Below, in pieces: positions 26,010 to 36,388 of a stretch of 64,000 nt of DNA. A model generated the notes under the pieces. That model made no database searches and was not told the origin of the DNA. It saw only the letters and a program-made list of their open reading frames with translations. The stretch covers positions 1,922,001 through 1,986,000 of the forward strand of contig JAALGZ010000004.1 in the NCBI GenBank assembly GCA_015227615.1, written 5' to 3'. The DNA is from Labyrinthula sp. Ha (Eukaryota; Sar; Bigyra; Labyrinthulida; Labyrinthulaceae). The translations under genes were made by a program, and so were the position numbers. Within the stretch, counting starts at the first letter, position 1; the number at the start of each line of letters is the position of its first letter.

Positions 26010-27014
26010 ATATAACAGGCGTTATAGCTTAAAGCTTCAAATGCTGCTTCTGGCTCGGTTCACACTATTGTATTTACAATAACCCTTTTCTAACTGTATT
26101 TCATGTGTGTTAAGACGCAAACGTAATACATCATACAATCATATCAAGTGTCAAGACGCAGTAAAAGACATATCAAAACCCAAAAACTAGAGGTTTAACT
26201 CTTCGATCTCAGAATCATCATCCTCGTCATCCACAGGAGCAAGATTCTGAAAGGACATGAACTTTGTAGATTCATCTTTCCTTACTCTTCTCATTGCATT
26301 AATAAATTGGCCTTTTGTTATGGTCAACTTTCCTCTTCCTCCATTTGGATTTTCATTCGCGAACTCTTCAAGCATTTTGTCTACTTGACGTCTGTCAAAA
26401 TTCTGACCTAATAAGTCAGCTAAATCATTTCTGTCAATTTCTCCTTTTTCGTTTATATCTAGTCGATTAAAAGCTTCTAGCAATATATTCTCGTCTTTCA
26501 AAATTGAATGATTGAGAGAAGCTGCAATAAACTCATTCAAATGAACTTTTTGAGCTCGATCTACATCCATAGCTTCAAAAATTTCTTCAATACCAGCAGA
26601 ATCAACATAAGGACTATGCTTCAAAGCATTTCTCAACTCTTCTAGTGTAATATATCCATCCTGATCTTGATCAATATCTTCAAAAATTTCTTGAAGGTTT
26701 TGAATATCTTCATATCTTGTTGAATACGCAACAGCCTGAAGAGCAAGCTTTTTGAATCTATTTGTATGAACAAAATTTTTCAAGTTCTGAACTACTGACC
26801 TATCAATACTCTGTCTTCTACTCATTCTGTCATTTACTCTCTGCTGGTGAATTTGACCCAACCAAATATGCTCTAAAGCTTCTCTAGCAGTCAACCTTTC
26901 CTTGGGATTGTATTCTAATACTCTGCGTACGAAATCAACTGCTTCAGCTGAAACTTTCCTAAAGGCAGAATGTCTGAAATGGTACTTTCCTTCCAACACT
27001 CTTTTCATAATTAT
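25991..27014. repeat. source segment of 1,024-bp inverted duplication
   Basis: Covers the last 19 bp of the succinyl-CoA ligase coding region, the 177-bp convergent spacer, and the CDPK gene from codon 358 to its stop. The reverse complement of this segment recurs at 39682-40705 with no indels and only about two substitutions that I can see. Confidence 0.95.
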
Positions 27015-28079
27015 TTTATCGTTTTCTCCTGCAAATGGTGGATGCCCAGAGAGGAGCATGTAGGCAATTACTCCAAGAGACCAAACGTCACATTCTTGTC
27101 CATATTTTCGTCGGAGCACTTCCGGTGCCATGTAATAACTCGAGCCCACCATTTCATTTAAATACATATCGATATTCTCCTCTTTTTTCTTTAATCTGTT
27201 CATTGTTCTCCCTAATTTCGTCACTTTCTTTGACATAGAATGACTTCGCTTGAGATGTTGCCCATTAGGGTTATATCTTGTTGAAAGTCCAAAGTCAATA
27301 AGAACAAGTTCGTCACTTCCAGGAGATCTATACATAAAATTTTCTAACTTGAGATCTCGGTGAACAATGCCTCGACTGTGTAAGTACTGAACGGCACCGA
27401 ACATTTGCCTCACGGCTTCAGCAGCAGCTTTCTCCTGGAAGTACCCCAACTCAATAACACGGTCGAACAACTCACCCCCTGCAAGATATTCTTGGACTAA
27501 ATACAAGTTAACACCCTCCTCTTCATATATTTCATACAACTTGGCAATGTGGGGATGGTCAATTTGTTGTAGCATGGAAATTTCCCCTCGCAATTCTCGC
27601 ATTCTACCGTGATCCATTTTATGCGACAACTGAAGAACCTTTACCGCAGCTGTTTGCCCGCTTCCATCTTTTTTAGTTACCAGCTTCACTTTTCCCCAAC
27701 TTCCTTCCCCAATTTTATTTGTGGTTTCGTCCACTCCGTCGTACACGTCTCGTATGTTCGTGAACATGTTTAGCTTAACTAAGTTTTCGTGCACAAACTT
27801 ACTTTGTCTTCTGCTTTGACGCATTTGAACAGTCACGGATCTTCGTCTATTTCTATCCTTTAACTTCTTTCTACTTTGACGTAAATTATATTCTTTTCTT
27901 AATCTTTCGTTCTCTTCTTCCTCAGTTTCTTGCTTCCTTGTGTTGTTAGTTGGGTCGGCTGGCGCCGAAGCAGCTCTAAAAGTCTCAGGATCAGGTGCAT
28001 CCTTTATTTTTGTACGATGCAATCTTGTTTTGAGAACATAAGGGATATCAGAACTTCGTGTAGATGTGTTTTGCCCCAT
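26187..28079 (-). CDS. calcium-dependent protein kinase (CDPK)
   Basis: Ser/Thr kinase switched on by Ca2+ through its own calmodulin-like tail. The single-exon product has 630 aa. The start MGQNTS fits an N-myristoylation signal (Gly2). A basic 110-aa leader precedes the kinase domain (about 122-403), which has the glycine loop GEGSWGKV, Lys147 in AAVKVL, HRDLKLEN (240-247), DFGLS (262-266) and GSSYYMAPE (312-320). A junction region leads to EF-hands at about 460-600. EF1 (DQDQDGYITLEE) is canonical, EF3 (DINEKGEIDRND) is usable, and EF2 and EF4 are degenerate. The segment between DFG and APE is about 25 residues longer than usual and strongly basic. It is convergent with the succinyl-CoA ligase gene (177 bp apart). 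Its 3' half is copied at 39682-40705. CDPKs are known from plants, algae, alveolates and relatives, not animals or fungi. Confidence 0.95.
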   Translation of the reverse strand: MGQNTSTRSSDIPYVLKTRLHRTKIKDAPDPETFRAASAPADPTNNTRKQETEEEENERLRKEYNLRQSRKKLKDRNRRRSVTVQMRQSRRQSKFVHENLVKLNMFTNIRDVYDGVDETTNKIGEGSWGKVKLVTKKDGSGQTAAVKVLQLSHKMDHGRMRELRGEISMLQQIDHPHIAKLYEIYEEEGVNLYLVQEYLAGGELFDRVIELGYFQEKAAAEAVRQMFGAVQYLHSRGIVHRDLKLENFMYRSPGSDELVLIDFGLSTRYNPNGQHLKRSHSMSKKVTKLGRTMNRLKKKEENIDMYLNEMVGSSYYMAPEVLRRKYGQECDVWSLGVIAYMLLSGHPPFAGENDKIIMKRVLEGKYHFRHSAFRKVSAEAVDFVRRVLEYNPKERLTAREALEHIWLGQIHQQRVNDRMSRRQSIDRSVVQNLKNFVHTNRFKKLALQAVAYSTRYEDIQNLQEIFEDIDQDQDGYITLEELRNALKHSPYVDSAGIEEIFEAMDVDRAQKVHLNEFIAASLNHSILKDENILLEAFNRLDINEKGEIDRNDLADLLGQNFDRRQVDKMLEEFANENPNGGRGKLTITKGQFINAMRRVRKDESTKFMSFQNLAPVDDEDDDSEIEELNL

Positions 28080-29265
28080 CGTTTATACCTTCTAAAGAAA
28101 GACCTGTACTCCAGAAAAAATGAAAAAAGTCTGACTTCTTTTGCGGTGGAAAAGAGGAAGAGGGAACTTTCACAAAGTGGGTGTATGTTGGTAAATAATT
28201 AAGTGAGTAAATAGGAAAACTGCCTATCAAGTAATTCAGATTACAGAAGCGTGAAGTGTGTAAGAGAAGTTGTTGATTTGAATTTTGTCTGCTTCTTAAT
28301 TTGGCCGAATCGGAACTATATCTGGAACCAAACGAAATATTTGCCCAAAATATGTGAATATCCGATGTGACCACAACTCTTCTCTCTGTATATTCTTCTG
28401 TTCAGAAAGTTCTCGGTTGGTATTGTCTTATAAACTGTATTGAAATTTTGTTATTCTAATTTTAAAGAAATGGTCCAGTTTGTCCTAAATTGGGACTATT
28501 ATATGATGTAGTGCAATAAATTAACGTTAAAGATATAAGAATACCGAGGACAATAAATAGTTGCAACTAAAGACGTAATGAAAGTACATTCTTATTCGAG
28601 ACACTAACTTGATTCAGCAAAGAAAAAAGGCAATCGAGATTCTTAAGTAAAAAATTTTCTCAATTCTAAGTTCCATATTGTATTGGCCACAAAAATATTA
28701 TTCAATGGAAAATATCAATTGTTCATTCAGATTTGGAAATATTTGAAAATATACACAATCTCCCTCTTGATAACAAGTTTTCATTGCTATGAAGCCAAAT
28801 TAAACCTCAAAAGATTATGATACAGTTGAGCACAGAAGGTATGAAACTGAGGTATTACTAAGTCTTGTAAGATTTTTCTCAGAAAGTCACAAACTAAGAA
28901 ACATTATAACCACTTTTCTCTTTGTCACATGATGCCTAGAATTTTATTTTCATAAATTCTTCTCGTCTAGGAAAACTAATTTGGATCTTTTTCTTTTCTG
29001 CCCTGCAGTGTTTGACCCTTCTTGTTACAAATATGAACTAGGAAATATTTCTCAAGGTTCTCCTCCAACTCATTTTTTTTGAATATACATCGACTAAGCT
29101 TGGTGTCGATATTTATGCAATGGGACCCAAGACTCTGTCACATTCAACAGCTTACCACATAGCTTAGCACTGTGTTTGGAAAATGGTCCTGGAACTATGA
29201 AAATTCAAAATATAGGAAGGCGTATGGAATCTAAAGTAGGGTAATGTACGGGTCAACTTACACCT
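28080..29265. other. CDPK 5' flank and intergenic DNA
   Basis: Contains the CDPK promoter and 5' UTR within the first few hundred bases. Nothing else is recognised. Confidence 0.4.
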
Positions 29266-29269
29266 GTTT

Positions 29270-29830
29270 CTTGTGGTATTAAATTTTTCACTACTTCCTC
29301 ATCGACTGAAGTCTCATGCAAGAAGAGGTCGTGGATTAGAACCAGGGGAAATTCTGCAAGTTAAGGTTGCTCCAAACTAAAGCATTAAGCAAGAATCTAT
29401 TTATCCAAGTATTCTTACATAAAGCGTAAGAGGGTTGGACCCGGATTAATGTGGGAGGTAGCTTCTGGAACGGAGAACTCTTCGCACTAACATATGAGGC
29501 TTTGTCTCGACTCGAAAAATATTGGATACTCTAGAATTCAAAAAGTATGCACCACAACTATCAAAGAAGGGCAATGACCAAACTTAAGTTCCATGGAGCT
29601 TCGGGAGAACTAGAAATAGAAAGGCGAACCACAGCGTTTTCTCCGAACATCTTGATACCTTTCTTTATCTTGGAAGCCACTGTACCTCATTTCAAACATC
29701 AAAAGTAAACATAAATATATAGAACGCTGTGAGCCAATAAAGATTATACAAGTTTGTTTCTAAGAAGTTTGTCCAAATTCGATAATTTTGCAAGATTAGA
29801 ACTTCTTGTATATTCTTTCCTGGACCTTCA
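29270..29830 (+). mobile_element. non-LTR retrotransposon (LINE) reverse-transcriptase remnant
   Basis: The plus strand at about 29640-29770 encodes a stretch with HLDTFLYLGSHCTSF followed after about ten residues by a NAVSQ-x-RLYKF pattern. This matches the conserved YLGS...eI..RI..A...f block that closes the RT domain of Jockey/RTE-type LINEs. Upstream sequence to about 29270 is protein-like but broken by stops, including ones inside this block. No endonuclease, poly(A) tail or target duplication was found. Short, degraded and assigned from one motif. Confidence 0.35.
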
Positions 29831-31281
29831 GGGATTTGTATTTAATTGGGCAATGTTAAGGACAATGTGCCAGAAAACGACATCAGTTTTTTTCAAAATA
29901 AACTGGATTATACCATATTGTACCATATACATAGGACAAAGGCTACCAGAAATATTTTTCTTGCGACAAGTTGTCTCTTCAAGTAAATTAAAAAGAAAAC
30001 TATTGCTACCATCTAAAAAAACATCCATGGAATGATTATTCTGTCGTAGAGTAACACCTCTAGTTCAACAAGTATGAGAGGGGCAAGATGCGACGGTCAT
30101 CTATTTTGATTATATTGGTTGGTTCCAACTTTAAACCTCGTGGGAGAGTTCATCAATTTAAGGATTTGGACTATTCTAGTGTGCCACACCTTGAACAACA
30201 GTAATTTCTTATCTTTCGATACAGCTTTACTTGCTACAGTGATATCGGGATGAATGATGGGAACAAAAACACCAACGATCATGAATAAGAGTTCAGATGT
30301 CCCACCAGTTTCTCCCATAAGGAAAGGATAATCTAAGTGGAATTAATATTTGAATAAATAGCTCATCAACTCAATACTGGTAAAACTAAACCAGTTTAGT
30401 ATTTTCCCTTAACATCATTTGCTAAGAAAGCTTAGGGTCAAAAAAAGCTGTATCACCTCATAATCTGGAGTTCTACCAAAAAATCCTGTTTTTTTGCTCT
30501 AAAGTGTCACCTTTTACTGAAAGATATATATTTTCAAGCAAGTTTGCAGATTTTAATTATTGTTTAAGCCGCCAAGATATAAAATAGACGTTCCATTTGG
30601 CAAAGAGTTTTATCCTTACCCTACGCACTCTTATTTACTGCAAAAAATCTGTTAGAGCATAGTCCAGGTTTTATTGTATGTTACAATGCTTCCAAAATTT
30701 TGAAACAGTTTTCATTTGCCATGGCGGTTCCAACTTTACCAAAAAATGACGATGAGTTTCAGCATTCAAACATACGAGCACAAGGACGCATATAACTATG
30801 TAACTCTTCTACTACTTAATAAACATCAAGGTTCAAAGCTAGAAAAAAACATGCATTACGCATTTTAGAAAACCCGGTAAGCTCTAAGTCGGGTAAAACC
30901 TGTGCTTACCATCTCTGTTGTAGAAACTGCACACGATAATGAGTGGACTTCAGACTACGATGAAAAGGTACCGATTATTGTAAAACTGAAAAAAAATAAT
31001 TGAATACTATTTGAATCCCGAATATCAAGAAAAATCTTTAGATTGAGATTTTTCTAAAGTGGCTCTTTTTTTTTCTGGACAAGCAATGAATATCACAACT
31101 ATAATTTTCAGCATGTTTACAACCCAAGTAGACCAATGCCTTGCGTTTAAGTCTCATGTCACATGAAAATTTTAATGAAACAGGTCATCTGGCCCGACAA
31201 TAATATGGGATGTTTCTCTAAAAAACAGAAGCGATGTCACAAGTCGTTTCTGATACTAAACTTTTCTGGGCTCACTTGGTC
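29831..31281. other. intergenic, nothing recognised
   Basis: AT-rich with short overlapping frames on both strands (under 94 codons) and no recognisable domain. Confidence 0.4.
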
Positions 31282-33089
31282 CAGGGGTCCCTAACCAGCC
31301 GTGGGCAGCGCAAAGTATGAGTATAATTATTCCATCTAAAGTCTAAATGTTGATGATTTTAATCAGTACACATTCTCTACATTAGTAAACCACCAGACAA
31401 AATACTGACTTTCGTAATCTTACTCCAACAAGCTCAGAAAAATTAGTAGAACTAACGAGAAATAAGAATCAGAGCAGCAGTAAAGAGGAATGCGAATATG
31501 ATTTACCTCACAACCCGGGTACAGCTCCACTGAAGTAGCGATTTTTGCAAGTCAGCAACTACTTCGGTGCGTCACTGATACCTACAACGTCGGTGGCAGA
31601 ATCCTGGTTCTTAGTTATAAGTCATAAGAGAAACTATTAGTACTACACTTAAACGTGTGCACTCCTCACAGGAGTAACTCTGTTCAATATTTCAAAGATT
31701 TCGTGAAAAGTACAAAAATAAAGGTGCTACATAAAGTAAAGCACAAGAGATTAATAGGTATGGCTAGGAACTGCAATGCCCAGGTCAGGAGAGCATTGGA
31801 AGAAATAAGTCACGAATATAACATATATTTAAGAGGGAATGAAAAATAAGAAAAGATGGAAAATTTTCTGGTAGACAAGAAAATGGAGACGATAGACAAC
31901 ATTAAGAAGCTGGCAAAAGAGAACCACAAGACGTGTATCCTAGAAGCCCTATAAGCATCAAATTAAATGCACAGAATGCAACTTCTTCATCTCGACCAAC
32001 AAAATTACAATCAAATCTTTCAAAGCAGTTAGAAAAATCGACAAATACACCTACAAACAAGCTGCAGGACACCAGATAGAGATCCGAGTAGCAAGCAACC
32101 ACCACTACCACGACTTAATTTCTAGAAAGCGCACAAAAAGGAATAAACTTATCTGTTCCAAAGGAAGCAAATAATAGTTTGTGGAAGACTTGAATCAAAC
32201 TGCAAGCAAATAGATTTTAAGCCCAGAAGGCTGTTCCATATAGCTCACAAAGATTATAAGAAAGATTATAGAACAGCTGGTTTTCACAAGGAAACGAAAA
32301 ATGTTCATCAAAAACCTCTCTAGTCACTCTATAGCTGAGCAGAATAAATGGTCATATTTGAAGCCCGGTTTTGGAGGCAAAAAAAACAGAGTATTTAAAG
32401 AAATCATAGGCGCTGCAGTTCTAAAGCTGAATTCATACTTACACCAAATCTAAACTTCTGTGGAAACCACCTTTAGCACCAATAGTATCACACGAAGTTT
32501 GCAGAAGAACGAGATTTTTTCTCAAGAATACTCGTTTCGGCAGAATAATAAAATATGGAGTTGGAAACACCATCTCAACATAGAGAAACTGAAATTTTCA
32601 TAGAACATATTTGTGAAATCATTAAATGTCTGCATGGACTTTCAGATAGAGATACTGAGAGAAGAACACGATATTTTTGTAGACAGCTAGACCAGGATTG
32701 CCAGAATGACACTATGTTTCCATGCAATATTCCAACTAAAAAAAGGCTTTTGACAGTGTAAAATCAAAGAAAAATAGCAACACTAGCGATGATAGTTGGG
32801 CAATAAACGCTATTATAAACGTAAGCCAAATAATCTCAACAAGACGTTGCTAAAATTTTCTGAATTCTCTTCCGAGAATGTAGATTAAGGCAGAAAGAAA
32901 ACATCATTTATTACGAAGGAAGATCATTTTTTTTGTACAAGTCCGAAGCAAAAAAGGAAACCCATAATCCTAAAGAGTCAATAAAGTTATTGTAAACTTT
33001 CTCACAAGTCTTCAAAACTTATCAATAATCATCTAAAAAGTTTTTTACATGAGCAGCCATCCTAATAAGTTTAGTTTTAGTAAACATCG
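31282..33089 (+). repeat. dispersed 1.8-kb repeat, copy A
   Basis: Direct repeat of 47582-49388, offset by exactly 16,300 bp over the core. Three zones appear on comparing the copies. The first (31282-31605) is clearly diverged at DNA level, yet short translated stretches still correspond. The second (about 31606-32733) is identical apart from one base. The third (about 32734-33089) is similar with scattered substitutions and small indels. The longest frames are 64 aa (MCTPHRSNSVQYFKDF start) and 68 aa (MELETPSQHRETEIF start), and the translation is interrupted, so it looks like a dead mobile element. Family not recognised; no terminal repeats found. Confidence 0.85.
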
Positions 33090-35765
33090 CGAAACAGCAC
33101 ATGGGATTAGGAGACTGAAATGGGTAACTGTGTTTATAATTACGGAAACCATAGGTCGAAGGCACTTTTCATCAGTTAGAGGAATAAGTCCCGTTCAGTG
33201 GCAGCCTGCTCTATCCATATTTTACTCTGAAAGCTTCTAAGGCCTGAGTCAGCAGCACAAAAGATACTATGCTTATACAGGATGGCTACATTAGAAGAGT
33301 TGCAAGGAGATAGAAAACATAAATCTATAATTTTTTAAGATAGTTCCGTAGGGTTATGTAGTGTGATAATTTCTCAAAAATCATGTTAACTCTGGAAGTC
33401 AACAGCACCATATAGCCAGAGATGTAGCAGCTACAAGAAACTCAATCTGGGAAATGAATAAGTACAGTTCATAAATCTTACCGACAATGCAGTTGCCTTC
33501 ATATAAAATACCTTCCAATTAGTGCAATTATACAACATCTGTATAAGTTAAAATGTTTAGTGTTGTTCAGAATAAGTTTCAGCAAAATCAGAATAATATA
33601 CATGGAAAAGATACCTAATATGTAAGAGAAATTACCCAATAGCATGATAGGGTTATATTGAAGCTTCTTTGTGAAACTTGTGACATCTACCTTCAGAATT
33701 CAACGATTCTTCATCTGATTTGGGCTTCGAGATTGTGATGCAGCGAGGAAATAATCAAGAAAAAACACTCTTGGAGCTTTCTGTGCAGGAAGCAGAACGG
33801 CCTATGTGCTACCGCGTTGTACCTGATACTGTAGTTGATGATCAAACAATAAAAGGTGTTATGAAAATAAATTACCTGGACACCGTGAGCAATCCACAAA
33901 ACTTTTCAATGTTAGTAATATATAAATGAAACGGTAGAAGCAAAGAATCTACAACATATATGTATGTATATAAATTGGAGAGATATGGCAAGAAACTTCT
34001 GATAAAAGCAAATTTGCTTCCACGTGATTCCAGGCATTTTCTAAATTAGATGCTTTGCGAGAATCATAATGACGAATCTGTGAGACTATACCATAACTAA
34101 TATAAAATAAGGTACAAACTTCGAGTCCCTTAATAGTGAAAGCTAGATTTTACAAAGCGCATCAAAATATAACAGACAAAAACATTAAAACCTATAAAAC
34201 TTTACAAGAAATCAGCTACAGGTCTACTTGGCGTTATGTAAGTAAAAGATTATATTACGTTATTTAAAAGGTTTATGTCAGTTCGGGAGAATTTCTAAAT
34301 TGAGTAAGTGAAAAAAAATATACATCCTATGCATATTGGGCCATAGAGTTGGGGCAGTTTTTCGTTGACGTATACTTTCACGGTCACAATATCCGAATCT
34401 TGATCAGCGGATTTGATTCACTTAGAACTAAAAAAATGTATTTGTAATGGATTCTAAAATTCTGTTTCTACTGAATTGGGCAATTGCATAGAGTTGGAGT
34501 AAGGAAAAACATGCTTATATAACTTGTAGATCCCCCTATATTCTTAGTACCTTTAGAAGAGAATGCAAAATTCTGGAGACTATTCTGACTTTTACACAAC
34601 GCTATCTCCAAGAAAGCTCTCACCACAAGTTTGAAGGGGCGCTTCAAGTATATACTAAAAAGAGAATTTATGCAAGTGAGTATTTTATCGTAGACAAAAC
34701 ACAAATAAATTTGATCTTCAGCTCATATTCACATTTGCTGTTAACATAAAACTGTACATTCTTAATAAAATTTTTGGTTGCTAACATTCATTCCCCTGAT
34801 GCCGATCTTCAAGAGAATAATATTGAAGTCTACTCTATGGCTTAATTTTGTAAAGATAAAAAGTTGCTGACAATCTTTGAACCCTTTGCACTTAGTTTAA
34901 AATTGATATCAAAGAACGCAGACACTCAATTCGCAAAAAAAGGGGTTTGTATCCCACTTGCCTCACAGCATATTGAACATAGTGAAGGGAATGTTATACG
35001 CAGAAGAGGGATTGCCGACATGATGTGTTTGGATTCAAATGGAAATTTGAAGTCATAATTTTTAAAACCGCATTTTAAGTTAAAACAGAAGTTGGTTACT
35101 TCTCACGATTGAACATTTAAAAGGACTTGAGCATAATCAGTCGTTGCAGTACCAGGTATTCAATCAGGTTAGGCGAGCTTAATCCATCGTATTAAAAGAC
35201 AACATACGACATGAAACCTATCCAAGTTATGTGTGTTCAGAATTTGGACTAGTTGTTTCTTAAACTAGGTTTCGTGAATATTCAAGTTTGAAAATAAATA
35301 GTTTTAATATTAAGACAATTGTACTTCAATAAGAATGATACGACCTTGGTGCTGGTTTTCCCAGAAGCATACAGTGTTTCATCAATGAAGTTGAAACAAA
35401 ATATTTTAGAAGCTAGAAGTACCCAAAAGAGCAATTTTTTCTCGTTAATATCCATTAACATGTTTAGCAAAATAATCAGATTACACCTTTGTTTTGTGAG
35501 GGTTCTTGGTTTCAGATGAAGACTGAGTACAGTAGTTTTAAGATATGAAGAAAATATGTATAGTGCGGAAGAAAACTTAAAATTATGTTCTGATACTGTA
35601 AGTTAATAAGCTTAAGTGCGACCAAATATACCATAGCTATTTTCTCTATAGATTGCTTATATATTCAAGTAGCTGAGTGATGTCACAGTGTTGTGAAATG
35701 AACAGCCCAACTAAAAAACCCTCTTGCTAGATCAAGCCTTTGCCACATATACAAAAACGTAATTC
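33090..35765. other. intergenic, nothing recognised
   Basis: Short frames only (the longest are 78 aa at 34468-34704 on minus and 69 aa at 33720-33929 on plus), without recognisable motifs. Confidence 0.4.
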
Positions 35766-35769
35766 TCTC

Positions 35770-36234
35770 TTAAGCAACGAATTTATTAATTTTCATGAAT
35801 AATTAAATATTAATTATTTTTTTCTGGTTATCAATAAAAAATTTAGGAGTACTGTTCGAAAAAAAATGTTCTGATTTTATTTTGATTATCAATAAAAAAC
35901 GAATACATGTTTGGGTCATGTAGTTTTAGGCCAAATTATAAAAGAATTACTATTTCATTTGTTTACGGTGTAAGAACCTACGTAAAAATGTAAGATGATC
36001 AGGGGATGATCCCGGAATATGATACAGATGATCCATTGTTTGAAGCTTGTGCCCAACATAAAAATGAAACATGTTTCTTGGAACGCTTGAACAAAGGGTA
36101 TGTTACCCAACTTTGCATTGATAATCATTGATTATCAATAATAAAGAAAAATAGTTTTGTAAACATATGTAATTATCTGCAACAATACAGGGAAAAAATT
36201 ATTGATAATCTACCCATGTATCAAATAGGACCCC
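35770..36234. repeat. AT-rich MITE-like segment, probable relative of 49398-49858
   Basis: Rich in gattatcaataa/ttattgataatc motifs on both strands. Its right end (atcaaataggacccc then ta) resembles the right end of the element at 49858 (atcaaatcccacccc then ta). The left part shares a tcatgaataattaa-like stretch with the left part of that element. The left boundary is approximate and I did not find a clean left terminal repeat. Confidence 0.3.
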
Positions 36235-36380
36235 TATCACATATTATTAAAAGCAAGAAACGGAAATAATCAAAGAATTGAAAAAGTTACCTTTTTCCCC
36301 GAAAGAATATTGTACGTTTGCGGGATAGCAATTTCCCCACAGGTTGAAGGAAAAAGCAGTGTTAGTTACTTTTAGTTTCA

Positions 36381-36388
36381 CCTGCGAT
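36381..36388 (+). repeat. 8-bp target site duplication (left) of hAT element
   Basis: CCTGCGAT immediately before the left terminal inverted repeat; the identical octamer follows the right repeat at 38587-38594. Confidence 0.95.

Noticed and set aside
31282-31310. CAGGGGTCCCTAACC at the left of repeat A looks like a hAT/Charlie-type terminal repeat
   Set aside because: Copy B has a different sequence at that point, no matching right terminus or 8-bp target duplication was found, and weak translated similarity between the copies seems to extend further left.
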